64,000 bases of DNA from Paracoccus sp041927875 (GCF_041927875.1 NZ_JBHFHN010000005.1); one strand, 5' to 3'. Positions 27,329-36,272 are shown, counted from the first letter of the stretch. Translations and numbers: made by a program. The notes: a model not told the origin generated them from the letters alone.

Positions 27329-28681
27329 TTATTCGGCCGGCACGCGGGCGGCCAGCGGGTCGCTGCCGTCATGCGAGTCATGGACATAGTGGTCTTCAAA
27401 GTCCTCGGCGATGGTCGAGGGCATCGGCTCGGGCTTTTCGATGATGCCCAAGAGCGGCAGGATCACCAGGAAATAGGCGAACCAGTAAGCCGACCCGATC
27501 AGCGAGATCGTCGAATAGGGCGGCTCGGCCGGCATGGCGCCCGCCCACATCAGCACCACGAAGTCGATGACCAGCAGGTAGAACCACCATTTGAACATCG
27601 GCCGGTACCGACCCGACCGCACGCGCGAGGTATCCAGCCACGGCGCAAGCGCCATCACCAGGATCGCGCCGAACATCGCCAGCACGCCGAAGAACTTGGC
27701 GTCGATGATGCCGAAGGACAGCTTGTTGGCCAGGATCACCACCCAGACATCGGCGGTAAAGGCGCGCAGGATCGCGTAGAAGGGCAGGAAATACCATTCC
27801 GGCACGATATGTGCGGGGGTCGCCAGCGGGTTCGCCTGGATATAGTTATCCGGGTGGCCCAGATAGTTCGGCATGAAGCCCACGACCGCGAAGAAGCCGA
27901 CCAGGATCAGCGCCAAAGCAAACAGATCCTTGATGACGAAATACGGCCAGAAGGGCAGGGTGTCGGCCTCGGCCTCGGCTTTCGAGGTGCGGCGGACTTC
28001 GATGCCGGTCGGGTTGTTGTTGCCGGTGTGGTGGAAGGCCCAGATATGGACGACGACCAGGGCAGCAATCACGAAGGGCAGCAGATAGTGCAGGCTGAAG
28101 AAGCGGTTCAGCGTGGCATTGTCGACCGCCGGGCCGCCCAGCAGCCAGGTCTGGATCGCGTCGCCAATGCCGGGGATCGCGCCGAACAGGCCGGTGATGA
28201 CCGTGGCACCCCAGAACGACATCTGGCCCCAGGGCAGCACGTAGCCCATGAAGGCGGTGCCCATCATGCACAGGTAGATCAGCATCCCGACGATCCAGGT
28301 CACTTCGCGCGGGGATTTGTAGCTGCCGTAGAACAGCCCCCGGAAGATGTGGATATAGACCGCCAGGAAGAACAGCGAGGCGCCGTTCGCGTGCAGGTAA
28401 CGCAGCATGTAGCCGCCGTTCACGTCGCGCATGATGTGTTCGACACTTTTGAACGCCAGGTCGACATGCGGGGTGTAGTGCATCGCCAGCACGATGCCGG
28501 TGGCGATTTGCAGCACCAGACAGAAGGCCAGGACGATGCCCCAGATCCACCACCAGTTCAGGTTCTTGGGGGTCGGGATCATCAGGGTGTCATACAGAAG
28601 CCCGACGATCGGCAGGCGCCGATGCAGCCAGCGTTCGACGCCGGTCTTGGGCTCATAATGGTCGTGCGGAATACCAGACAT
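27329..28681 (-). CDS. fbcB: Cytochrome b of the bc1 complex
   Basis: The membrane core subunit holding haems bL and bH and the Qo and Qi quinone sites. The 450-residue protein has about eight membrane helices, the paired histidines in the second and fourth helices, the WGATVITGL Qo segment and the PEWYFLPFYAILR motif (PEWY) typical of Qo. Length and ends match alphaproteobacterial homologues. It is the middle gene of the operon, 11 bases after the Rieske gene. Confidence 0.98.
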   Translation of the reverse strand: MSGIPHDHYEPKTGVERWLHRRLPIVGLLYDTLMIPTPKNLNWWWIWGIVLAFCLVLQIATGIVLAMHYTPHVDLAFKSVEHIMRDVNGGYMLRYLHANGASLFFLAVYIHIFRGLFYGSYKSPREVTWIVGMLIYLCMMGTAFMGYVLPWGQMSFWGATVITGLFGAIPGIGDAIQTWLLGGPAVDNATLNRFFSLHYLLPFVIAALVVVHIWAFHHTGNNNPTGIEVRRTSKAEAEADTLPFWPYFVIKDLFALALILVGFFAVVGFMPNYLGHPDNYIQANPLATPAHIVPEWYFLPFYAILRAFTADVWVVILANKLSFGIIDAKFFGVLAMFGAILVMALAPWLDTSRVRSGRYRPMFKWWFYLLVIDFVVLMWAGAMPAEPPYSTISLIGSAYWFAYFLVILPLLGIIEKPEPMPSTIAEDFEDHYVHDSHDGSDPLAARVPAE

Positions 28682-28692
28682 GCTTAACCCCC

Positions 28693-29274
28693 TTAGCCCA
28701 GCTTGATCGTGGTTTCGTCGGTGAACTCGGCGATCGGCACGTCCAGGTTACGCGGCGCCGGGCCTTTGCGGATGCGGCCCGATGTATCGTAGTGCGAGCC
28801 GTGGCAGGGGCAGAACCAGCCGCCGAAATCACCCGAGGCATTGCCCATCGGCACGCAGCCCAGATGGGTGCAGACGCCGATCATCACCAGCCATTCGCCG
28901 GCTTCGTCCAGGGTGCGGTTCTGGTCGGCGGCGTCAGTGCCCGGCTTGTTGGCGTTTTCCGACGCCTTGTCGATCATCGTCGGGTCATCCAGCGACACGG
29001 CGCGGGCAGCCTCGATTTCCTCGGGGGTGCGGCGGCGGATGAACACCGGCTTGCCGCGCCATTTCACGGTCAGCTGGGTGCCCACACCCACGCCCGACAC
29101 GTCGACATGGATCGAGGACAGCGCCTGAACATCGGCCGAGGGGTTCATCTGGTTGACAAGGGTCCAGCCGGCGGCACCGGCCGCAACGGCCCCGGCCCCC
29201 GCCGTGGCATAATACAGAAAATCGCGCCGAGTCCCCTCGGGCGTTTGACCTGCGTGATCGTCTACGTGGGACAT
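28693..29274 (-). CDS. fbcF: Rieske iron-sulfur protein of the bc1 complex
   Basis: The 2Fe-2S subunit that takes electrons from quinol at the Qo site. The 193-residue protein has a Tat-type N-terminus (TRRDFLYYAT) that doubles as membrane anchor, followed by the cluster boxes CTHLGC and CPCHGSHYD. An AAGGAGAGG Shine-Dalgarno lies just before the ATG. It starts the fbcFBC operon, so the promoter should be in the 186-base gap upstream. Confidence 0.98.
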   Translation of the reverse strand: MSHVDDHAGQTPEGTRRDFLYYATAGAGAVAAGAAGWTLVNQMNPSADVQALSSIHVDVSGVGVGTQLTVKWRGKPVFIRRRTPEEIEAARAVSLDDPTMIDKASENANKPGTDAADQNRTLDEAGEWLVMIGVCTHLGCVPMGNASGDFGGWFCPCHGSHYDTSGRIRKGPAPRNLDVPIAEFTDETTIKLG

Positions 29275-29428
29275 GCGCCTCTCCTTGTCATGGCCCTGCC
29301 GGGACGGGGCCGCGATACGACTTGCCGGGCCGCGTCGAAACGCAGCCGTTGGACCGGTTTCTAGCGTTCAAATATCTGTCAGTCCAGCGCGATGCGCCCG
29401 ATCATGGCCCGGCACGGCGGGGCATTGC

Positions 29429-29452
29429 GCCGCAGCCACAGCCGCAGCCACA
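29429..29452. repeat. 12-base tandem repeat, two copies
   Basis: GCCGCAGCCACA occurs twice back to back, followed by a partial third GCC, just downstream of ubiG and upstream of the fbc operon. It is not in a gene. I see no clear operator logic; it may be a simple replication slip product. Confidence 0.6.
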
Positions 29453-29460
29453 GCCTCCCG

Positions 29461-30207
29461 TCAGGCGGGGTCGCGGGTGGCGGCGATCACATAGTTCACT
29501 GACAGGTCGCTGGCCGACAAGGACCAGCGGCGGCTGACCGGGTGATAGACCATGCCCTTGCGGTCGACGACGGCCAGCCCGGCCTGGGCGATCATCGCCG
29601 CCAGATCGTCGGGAGCGATGAACCGCGCCCAGTCATGGGTGCCGCGCGGCAACCACCGCAGCAGCCATTCGGCCGCCAGGATCGCCGCCAGCCAGCTTTG
29701 CGGCGTCTTGTTCAGGGTCGAGGTGATCAGCATCCCGCCCGGCTGCACCATCGCCGCGCAGGTCGCCAGAAACGCCGCCGGATCGGCGACATGTTCGACG
29801 ATCTCCATCGCCAGCACCAGATCGAAGGATTCGCCCGCCGCCGCCAGATCCTCGGCCGTGGTGTGGCGATAGTCGATGGTCAGCCCCTGCTGTTCGGCGT
29901 GCAGCCGCGCCACCGGCAGGTTGCCCGCCGCCGCATCGGCACCCACGACATCGGCCCCCAGCCGGGCCAGCGGTTCCGACAACAGCCCGCCGCCGCAGCC
30001 GATATCCAGCACCCGCAGCCCCGCCAGCGGCAGCGGCTGGGCCAGATCGCGGCCGAATTGCGCGGCGGTCTGGCGGGTGATGTAATCCAGCCGCGCCGGG
30101 TTCATCAGATGCAGCGGGCGGAACTTGCCGTTCGGATCCCACCATTCGGCGGCCATCGCCTCGAACTTGGCGACTTCGGCGGGGTCGATCGTGGTGGTCT
30201 GGCGCAT
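29461..30207 (-). CDS. ubiG: Ubiquinone biosynthesis O-methyltransferase UbiG
   Basis: UbiG performs both O-methylations in ubiquinone synthesis using S-adenosylmethionine. The 248-residue protein has the family opening AEWWDPNGKFRPLHLMNPARL, the SAM site VLDIGCGGGLLSEPLARLGA, the EHVADP loop and NYVIAA near the C-terminus. The start at 30207 gives the standard N-terminus; longer readings upstream are not family-like. It lies directly upstream of the bc1 operon, whose enzyme uses the ubiquinol it helps to make. Confidence 0.96.
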   Translation of the reverse strand: MRQTTTIDPAEVAKFEAMAAEWWDPNGKFRPLHLMNPARLDYITRQTAAQFGRDLAQPLPLAGLRVLDIGCGGGLLSEPLARLGADVVGADAAAGNLPVARLHAEQQGLTIDYRHTTAEDLAAAGESFDLVLAMEIVEHVADPAAFLATCAAMVQPGGMLITSTLNKTPQSWLAAILAAEWLLRWLPRGTHDWARFIAPDDLAAMIAQAGLAVVDRKGMVYHPVSRRWSLSASDLSVNYVIAATRDPA

Positions 30208-30260
30208 CGCTGTCTCCTTCCGGCATGGCGGCCCGGTGCGTTCCCGCATATACTGCCCCG

Positions 30261-31253
30261 ATGGACAGGTCCGCAGGGCATAAACGCGCAGGCCCCGGTG
30301 CCCTTTACGGGGCACTTTACCCGGCCATCGCGCCATTCGACAGCCGTTTCCTGGATATGGGCGACGGCCATGTGATCCATGTCGAACAATGCGGCAATCC
30401 GGATGGCCCGGCGGTGGTGGTGCTGCATGGCGGACCGGGGGGCGGGTGCAGCCCGATGATGCGGCGCTATTTCGACCCCGGCCATTGGCGGGTGGTGCTG
30501 TTCGATCAGCGCGGCTGCGGCAGGTCGCAACCTCATGCCAGCGTTCAGGCGAACACCACCTGGCACCTGATCGCCGATATCGAGCGGATCCGCAGCGATC
30601 TGGGCATTGCCGACTGGACGGTGTTCGGCGGCAGCTGGGGGGCGACGCTGGCGCTGGCCTATGCGCAGGCCCATCCCGCCGTGGTGCGCCACCTGGTGCT
30701 GCGCGGCGTGTTTCTGGGGACCAGGGCGGAACTCGACTGGTTCTATGGCGGCGGCGCGGCGACCTTTTACCCCGACCTGTGGGCGCGGTTTCTGGCGCCG
30801 ATCCCGCCCGACGAACGCAACGACCTGATCGCCGCCTATCACCGCCGCCTGTTCTGTGGCGATCACGCGACCGAGCTGCGCGCCGCCCGCGCCTGGGCCG
30901 CCTGGGAAAACGCCCTTGCCTCGGCCGGGCCCGAGGTGCCGCTGGGCGACCCGCCCGCCGATTACGTCCGCGCCTTTGCCCGGCTGGAAAACCACTATTT
31001 CCATAATGGCTGCTTTTTAGATGTGGATGGCCAGTTGCTGCGCGATCTGCCGCGCATCGCCCACATCCCCGCCGACATTGTGCAGGGACGGCTGGACATG
31101 ATCTGCCCGCCCGCCGCCGCCGCCCGACTGGCGCGCGACTGGCCCGCCGCGCGGCTGCACCTGATCGCGGGCGCGGGCCATGCCTTGTCGGAACCCGGCA
31201 TCGCACAGGCGCTGGTTCAGGTCATGGACCGGCTGCGCGCGCCCAACATCTGA
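30261..31253 (+). CDS. pip: Proline iminopeptidase
   Basis: An alpha/beta-hydrolase of the S33 family that removes N-terminal proline from peptides. The 330-residue protein has HGGPGGGCSPMM (oxyanion region, about residues 56-67), the nucleophile elbow GGSWGATL with Ser125, FDQRGCGRS, and the C-terminal GRLDMICP and GAGHALSE segments that carry the catalytic Asp and His. It is divergent from ubiG, with 53 bases between them. Confidence 0.95.
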   Translation: MDRSAGHKRAGPGALYGALYPAIAPFDSRFLDMGDGHVIHVEQCGNPDGPAVVVLHGGPGGGCSPMMRRYFDPGHWRVVLFDQRGCGRSQPHASVQANTTWHLIADIERIRSDLGIADWTVFGGSWGATLALAYAQAHPAVVRHLVLRGVFLGTRAELDWFYGGGAATFYPDLWARFLAPIPPDERNDLIAAYHRRLFCGDHATELRAARAWAAWENALASAGPEVPLGDPPADYVRAFARLENHYFHNGCFLDVDGQLLRDLPRIAHIPADIVQGRLDMICPPAAAARLARDWPAARLHLIAGAGHALSEPGIAQALVQVMDRLRAPNI

Positions 31254-31339
31254 ACCCCCTTGACGGCGCGCCGCCATCGCCTATCTCGGCGTTGCGGGAC
31301 CGGGCCCCTCTGACGGCGAAAGCTGTGATGTCGGACCGC

Positions 31340-31355
31340 ATCGAGTGCGCTCGAT
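31340..31355 (+). other. Hairpin in the terC leader
   Basis: ATCGAG-TGCG-CTCGAT is a perfect six-base-pair stem with a four-base loop, flanked by ACC and GGT that can extend it past a bulge. It lies in the 145-base gap before the TerC-type gene. The leader looks structured but I cannot match it to a known riboswitch class. Confidence 0.4.
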
Positions 31356-31398
31356 GGTGGCCCGGCGGCTTCCCTTGGGCGGGATAACCAACGAGGGA

Positions 31399-32376
31399 AT
31401 GATGGACCTGCTAACCACCTTGTTCATGGGCACGCCGCTGTGGATGTGGCTGACCTTTCTGACGCTGGTGATCGTGCTGCTGGCACTGGATCTGGGCGTG
31501 CTGAACCGCGGCGATGAGGAAATCGGCGTCAGCCGCAGCCTGACCCTGTCGGCCATGTATATCACCCTGGGCCTGGCCTTTTCCGGCTTTGTCTATTGGC
31601 AAAAGGGGTGGGAGCCGACAGCCCATTACCTGACCGCCTTTGTCGTCGAAAAGACCTTGGCGATGGACAACATCTTTGTCATCGCGCTGATCTTTTCGTT
31701 CTTCGCTATCCCCCGCGCCTATCAGCACCGGGTGCTGTTCTGGGGTATCCTGGGGGTGATCGTGCTGCGCGGCATCATGATCGGCCTGGGGGCGGCGATC
31801 GTGACGCATTATGATTGGGTGCTGTATGTCTTTGCGGTGTTCCTGATCCTGACCGGCATCAAGATGCTGTTCACCGATGAGGGCGACCACGATCTGTCCA
31901 ACAACCGGCTGCTGCTGTTCCTGCGCCGGCATCTGCGGGTAACCGACGGGCTGCATGGCAATGCCTTTGTGGTGCGCAAGCCCGATCCGCGCAGCGGGCG
32001 CATGGTCCGTTACGTCACGCCACTGCTGCTGGCCCTGGTGATGATCGAGATCGCGGACCTGATCTTTGCCGTCGATTCCGTGCCTGCGGTGTTCACCATC
32101 ACCGCCGACCCGTTCATCGTCTATACCTCGAACATCTTTGCGATCCTGGGGCTGCGGGCGCTGTATTTCGCGCTGGCGGCGGTGATGCACCGCTTTGCCT
32201 ATCTGAAATATGCGCTGGCGGTGCTGCTGATCTTCATCGGGTCCAAGGTGTTCATCGCCGATCTGATGGGCTGGGCCAAGTTCCCGCCGGGGCTGTCGCT
32301 GGGCATCACCCTGGCGCTGCTGGCGTCGGGTATCGTGGTGTCGCTGCTGCGCACCGCGCGGGGCCGCCAGGGCTGA
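31399..32376 (+). CDS. TerC/Alx-family membrane protein
   Basis: An integral membrane protein of about 325 residues with around nine hydrophobic segments. It has the TerC-family motifs AMDNIFVIALIF and EIADLIFAVDSVPAVFTIT, whose acidic residues in membrane helices suggest metal ion transport, and SNIFAILGLRALYF. Homologues such as E. coli Alx act in manganese export and alkaline response; the role here is inferred. Start: ATGs at 31399 and 31402 follow GAGGGA, the second being better spaced. A terminator follows. Confidence 0.88.
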   Translation: MMDLLTTLFMGTPLWMWLTFLTLVIVLLALDLGVLNRGDEEIGVSRSLTLSAMYITLGLAFSGFVYWQKGWEPTAHYLTAFVVEKTLAMDNIFVIALIFSFFAIPRAYQHRVLFWGILGVIVLRGIMIGLGAAIVTHYDWVLYVFAVFLILTGIKMLFTDEGDHDLSNNRLLLFLRRHLRVTDGLHGNAFVVRKPDPRSGRMVRYVTPLLLALVMIEIADLIFAVDSVPAVFTITADPFIVYTSNIFAILGLRALYFALAAVMHRFAYLKYALAVLLIFIGSKVFIADLMGWAKFPPGLSLGITLALLASGIVVSLLRTARGRQG

Positions 32377-32386
32377 CACAGGATCA

Positions 32387-32414
32387 GGCCGCACCCCGGT
32401 GGTGCGGCCTTTCC
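32387..32414 (+). terminator. Rho-independent terminator after terC-like gene
   Basis: GGCCGCACC and GGTGCGGCC form a perfect nine-base-pair stem with a five-base loop, followed by TTTCCCTT. It separates the TerC-type gene from the pyrB operon. Confidence 0.75.
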
Positions 32415-32472
32415 CTTGCCGCTTGGCCCCGCATTTGCGATAGAGGGCGCGATCTGGCCGATGGGGGGTTCC

Positions 32473-33435
32473 ATGTCATTCCGCGCGCGTCACCTGTTGG
32501 GGATCGAGCATCTGGCCCCCGATGAGATCGTCACCGTCCTGGATCTGGCCGATCGCTACGTCGATCTGAACCGCCGCACCGTCAAGCGCACCGATGCCCT
32601 GGCCGGGATGACGCAGATCAACATGTTCTTCGAAAACTCGACCCGCACCCAAGCCAGCTTTGAACTGGCGGGCAAGCGTCTGGGTGCTGACGTGATGAAC
32701 ATGGCCGTGGCGCAATCCAGCGTCAAAAAGGGCGAAACGCTGATCGACACCGCGCTGACGCTGAACGCCATGCACCCCGATCTGCTGGTCGTGCGCCATC
32801 CCCATTCGGGGGCCGTCAACCTGTTGGCGGAAAAGGTGAATTGCGCGGTGCTGAATGCCGGCGACGGCAAGCACGAACACCCGACCCAGGCGCTGTTGGA
32901 CGCGCTGACCATCCGTCGCGCCAAGGGTCGCATCCAGCGCCTGACCGTGGCGATCTGCGGCGACATCGCCCATTCGCGGGTCGCGCGGTCGAACCTGATC
33001 CTGCTGGGCAAGATGGAAAACCGTATCCGTCTGGTCGGGCCGGCGACGCTGATGCCCTCGGGCGTGGGCGATCTGGGGGTCGAGGTGCATGAGGACATGC
33101 AGGCCGGTCTGGCCGATGCCGATGTGGTGATGATGCTGCGCCTGCAAAAGGAACGGATGGACGGCGGCTTCATCCCGTCCGAGCGCGAATATTACCACCG
33201 CTGGGGGCTGGACGCGGCCAAGCTGGCAGGGGCCAAGCCCGATGCCATCGTCATGCATCCCGGCCCGATGAACCGGGGCGTGGAAATCGACGGCACCATC
33301 GCCGATGACATCAACCGCAGCGTCATTCAGGATCAGGTCGAGATGGGCGTGGCCGTGCGCATGGCCTGCATGGATCTGCTGGCGCGCAACCTGCGGGCCG
33401 AACGTGGGCGTCAGGCGGCGGGCGATCATGTTTGA
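32473..33435 (+). CDS. pyrB: Aspartate carbamoyltransferase catalytic chain PyrB
   Basis: PyrB condenses carbamoyl phosphate with aspartate in pyrimidine synthesis. The 320-residue protein has the carbamoyl-phosphate motif FFENSTRTQASFELA, the KKGETLIDTALTL loop, HEHPTQALLDALT and the catalytic ...HPGPMNRGVEI segment. GGGGGGTT precedes the ATG. It is followed with overlaps by three membrane protein genes and a dihydroorotase-like gene that lacks catalytic motifs, which matches the known pairing of PyrB with an inactive PyrC-like partner. Confidence 0.96.
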   Translation: MSFRARHLLGIEHLAPDEIVTVLDLADRYVDLNRRTVKRTDALAGMTQINMFFENSTRTQASFELAGKRLGADVMNMAVAQSSVKKGETLIDTALTLNAMHPDLLVVRHPHSGAVNLLAEKVNCAVLNAGDGKHEHPTQALLDALTIRRAKGRIQRLTVAICGDIAHSRVARSNLILLGKMENRIRLVGPATLMPSGVGDLGVEVHEDMQAGLADADVVMMLRLQKERMDGGFIPSEREYYHRWGLDAAKLAGAKPDAIVMHPGPMNRGVEIDGTIADDINRSVIQDQVEMGVAVRMACMDLLARNLRAERGRQAAGDHV

Positions 33436-33913
33436 ACGCGATCCGGTCCAGAACTATCGCCCCGGCCCGGCCTCGGAAGCGCCGCTGCTGGATGGCGAAC
33501 GGGTGCAGGCGATCTTCACCCCCGACCGCGCCCGCTATCTGCGCGATCACGTCAACATGGCGGGCCTTGGGGTGATCGCGGCAACGGTGGTGCTGTTCGC
33601 CCTGGGGCGGCTGCACACGATCTGGGCCGCGGTGCTGGGCGTCGTCGCAGCCGTCGCCTTTCGCGGCATCTTCCTGCGGTCCGAGGTCTTCGCCCGCCGT
33701 TGGCAACTGACCGACCGGCGCCTGATCGGCCCCCAGGGTCGCGTCGTGAACCTGTTGGAGATCAAGGCCTTGCGCCGCCTGTGGGGGGATGTGCAGGTCG
33801 TCACCGCGGATGGTGCCAAGCATCTGATGAAGCACCTGGCCGACCCGCAGGCGGTGATCGACACGATCGAAGCCGCCCGCGCCGCCCGCGCTGCCAACCG
33901 GTCGCCGCGATGA
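33428..33913 (+). CDS. Membrane protein related to bacterial PH-domain (YdbS-type) proteins, copy 1
   Basis: A 161-residue protein with two hydrophobic segments (about residues 44-60 and 65-80) followed by RRWQLTDRRLIGPQGRVVNLLEIKAL. The 'LTDRRL' block after two membrane helices is typical of small bacterial PH-like membrane proteins. It overlaps the pyrB end by eight bases and the next gene by four. Function unknown. It shares the layout of the two genes that follow, so the three appear to be diverged tandem duplicates. Confidence 0.7.
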   Translation: MFERDPVQNYRPGPASEAPLLDGERVQAIFTPDRARYLRDHVNMAGLGVIAATVVLFALGRLHTIWAAVLGVVAAVAFRGIFLRSEVFARRWQLTDRRLIGPQGRVVNLLEIKALRRLWGDVQVVTADGAKHLMKHLADPQAVIDTIEAARAARAANRSPR

Positions 33914-34482
33914 CCGCCCCCCAGATCACGGGCGATGGCTGGCAGGGCATCCTCGACCAGGACGAGGCGATCCTGTGGCAGGGCCGCCCCGAGGGTCGCG
34001 CCCGGCTGGACACGGCCCGCCTGCCCGAACTGTTGATCGGCCTGGTGTTCATCGGCTTTTCGCTGTTCTGGATGCGCGGCGTCGCGCAATCGGGGGGCTT
34101 TGGCTGGGCCTTTGGACTGCCGTTTCTGGGCATTGGCCTGTGGCAAGTGGCGCAACCCACGCTGCTGGCCGCGCTGGATCGCCGCCGCCGCTTCTATACG
34201 CTGACCGACCGGCGCGCCTTTGTCGCCACCGACGCGCCGGGGCAGGGGCGGCGGCTGGCCTCATACCCGATCACCGCCGACACGCTGATCGAGCTTGACC
34301 AGACCGGCGGCCCGGATGGCCGCGGCAGCCTGTGGTTCACCACCGGCCAGCCCCGCGACTGGTCGGGCTGGACCGAAGTCCGCGCCCCCCGCGCGGGCTT
34401 TGTCGACATCCCCGATGCCGCATCCGTCGCCACGATGATGCGCGACATTCAGGCCCGCGCCCGCAAGAAGGACCGCCCATGA
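33910..34482 (+). CDS. Membrane protein related to bacterial PH-domain proteins, copy 2
   Basis: A 190-residue protein. It begins with a soluble segment containing DEAILWQGRPEGRA, then two hydrophobic helices (about residues 39-56 and 62-84), then RRRFYTLTDRRAFVAT. The first and last blocks match the third copy (DEILLWQGRATPA and RRRQYAITDRRVLVAQ). Function unknown; location in the pyrimidine operon and four-base overlaps on both sides suggest co-translation. No signal peptide. Confidence 0.72.
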   Translation: MTAPQITGDGWQGILDQDEAILWQGRPEGRARLDTARLPELLIGLVFIGFSLFWMRGVAQSGGFGWAFGLPFLGIGLWQVAQPTLLAALDRRRRFYTLTDRRAFVATDAPGQGRRLASYPITADTLIELDQTGGPDGRGSLWFTTGQPRDWSGWTEVRAPRAGFVDIPDAASVATMMRDIQARARKKDRP

Positions 34483-34991
34483 TCGCCCCGATCCCCTGGC
34501 AAAAGCACCTGGAACCGGATGAGATCCTGCTGTGGCAGGGCCGCGCCACCCCGGCGATGCGGCTGATCCTGCCCTCGGCTGCCGAATGGATTATCGGCGC
34601 GCTTGGGGCCGTGGCGCTGACCGGTGCGATCATCGCGCGCAACGCCTGGGGGCCGGACAGCCTGTCGGATACCGCCGTGCTGGTCTGGCTGGTGGTGGTG
34701 CTGGTGGCGCTGTTCGTCACCGGCATCCCGTTCCGGCAGATGCACCAACGCGCGCAAACCCTGCGCCGCCGCCAATATGCGATCACCGACCGCCGGGTGC
34801 TGGTCGCACAGGGCAAGCCCGCGCAGATCAGCCGCGCCACCCGCGTGCCCGGCAGCCTGCCCACCGTGCGCGCCGAGCCGACCCCCGGCCTTGGCACGCT
34901 GATCGTGCCGGTGCGCGCCGGGGCGGCGGTCGAACTTTCCCATGTCAAGGACGCCGACGGCGTTCGCCGCGTGATCGAGGCCCTGCGATGA
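34479..34991 (+). CDS. Membrane protein related to bacterial PH-domain proteins, copy 3
   Basis: A 170-residue protein with DEILLWQGRATPA near residue 14, two hydrophobic helices (about residues 35-55 and 66-84), the RRRQYAITDRRVLVAQ block and a C-terminal beta-rich stretch ending in VKDADGVRRVIEAL. It overlaps both neighbours by four bases. Function unknown; relation to copies 1 and 2 is visible by eye in the two shared blocks. Confidence 0.72.
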   Translation: MIAPIPWQKHLEPDEILLWQGRATPAMRLILPSAAEWIIGALGAVALTGAIIARNAWGPDSLSDTAVLVWLVVVLVALFVTGIPFRQMHQRAQTLRRRQYAITDRRVLVAQGKPAQISRATRVPGSLPTVRAEPTPGLGTLIVPVRAGAAVELSHVKDADGVRRVIEALR

Positions 34992-36271
34992 CGACCCCCA
35001 CCCCCCTGCATTTCACCAATATCCGCCTGATCGACCCGCAGGCGCTGACCGACGCGCCCGGCACGCTGACCGTCGCCGATGGCGTGATCCAGGCGCTCAA
35101 CGGCCCCGCCCCCGACGGCGCGCGGATCATCGACGGCGGCGGCAAATGCCTGGCGCCGGGCATCGTCGACTGGGGCGTCAAGGTCGGCGAACCCGGCGAG
35201 CGTCACAAGGAATCCTTCGGCAGCGCGGGGGCCGCGGCGGCGGCGGGCGGCGTTACCACCATCATCGTGCGCCCCGATACGCAGCCGCCCATCGACAGCC
35301 CCGAATCGCTGGCCTTCGCCGCCAATCGTGCCGCCACCGTGCCGGTGCGCGTGCTGCACATGGCCGCCCTGACCAAGCGCCGCGAAGGCCGCGAGATGGT
35401 GGAAATCGGCTTTCTGCAAGACGCGGGCGCCGTGGCCTTCACCGATGGCGTGCGCGTCATCACCGATACCAAGCTGCTCGCGCGCTGCATGACCTATGCG
35501 CGCGGCCTGGGCGCGCTGATCGTCGGCCATCCGCAGGATGCGGGCCTGTCGAAAGGCGCGGTCGCCACCTCGGGCAAGTTCGCATCGCTGCGCGGCCTGC
35601 CGGGCGTCAGCCCGATGGCCGAGGTGATGGGCCTGGCCCGCGATCTGGGGCTGGTGCAGATGACCGGCGCGCGCTGGCACGCCGATCAGATCACCACCGC
35701 CGCCGCCCTGCCGCTGCTGACCCGCGCTCGTGCCTCCGGGCTGGATGTCACCGCCGGGATCAGCATCCACCACCTGACATTGAATGAGTTCGACCTGGGC
35801 GATTACCGCAGCTTCTTCAAGCTGACCCCGCCGCTGCGATCCGAGGATGACCGCCTGTCCATGGTCGAGGCGGTAGCCGATGGCACGATCGACGTGATCG
35901 CCAGCTTCCACACCCCGCAAGACGAGGAATCGAAGCGCCTGCCGTTCGAGGAGGCAGCCCCCGGCGCGGTCGGTCTGGAGACCCTGCTGCCCGCCGCGAT
36001 GCGGCTTTATCATCAGGGTGGCCTGTCGCTGCCGCAGCTTTGGCGCGCGATGGCGCTGAACCCGGCGGATCGGCTGGGCCTGCCGCAGGGCCGCCTGGCC
36101 CCTGGTGCGCCCGCCGATCTGGTGCTGTTCGATCCCGATGCGCCGTTCGTGCTGGATCGTTTCGCGCTGTTGTCGAAATCGAAAAACACGCCCTTTGACG
36201 GGCAGCGGATGGAGGGTCGGGTGATCGGCACCTGGGTCGGCGGCAACCGCGTTTTCGGGCAGGAGACGTAA
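34988..36271 (+). CDS. pyrX: Dihydroorotase-like protein lacking catalytic motifs (PyrC'/PyrX type)
   Basis: A 427-residue protein of the type I dihydroorotase fold, with preserved flanks (GIV at 58-60, RPDTQPPID, HHLTLNEFDL, GLET) but lost metal and catalytic sites. The family D-x-H-x-H reads D61-W-G-V-K65, so both histidines are missing. The TDHAP motif reads SFHTP (306-310), with the catalytic aspartate replaced by Phe307. It should not be an active dihydroorotase. Known inactive homologues stabilise PyrB complexes in pseudomonads; with pyrB at the head of the operon that role is likely. A working pyrC must lie elsewhere. Confidence 0.85.
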   Translation: MTTPTPLHFTNIRLIDPQALTDAPGTLTVADGVIQALNGPAPDGARIIDGGGKCLAPGIVDWGVKVGEPGERHKESFGSAGAAAAAGGVTTIIVRPDTQPPIDSPESLAFAANRAATVPVRVLHMAALTKRREGREMVEIGFLQDAGAVAFTDGVRVITDTKLLARCMTYARGLGALIVGHPQDAGLSKGAVATSGKFASLRGLPGVSPMAEVMGLARDLGLVQMTGARWHADQITTAAALPLLTRARASGLDVTAGISIHHLTLNEFDLGDYRSFFKLTPPLRSEDDRLSMVEAVADGTIDVIASFHTPQDEESKRLPFEEAAPGAVGLETLLPAAMRLYHQGGLSLPQLWRAMALNPADRLGLPQGRLAPGAPADLVLFDPDAPFVLDRFALLSKSKNTPFDGQRMEGRVIGTWVGGNRVFGQET

Positions 36272-36272
36272 C

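Noticed and set aside
31254..31398. Manganese (yybP-ykoY) riboswitch before the TerC-type gene
   Set aside because: The conserved aptamer blocks could not be found; only generic hairpins are present.
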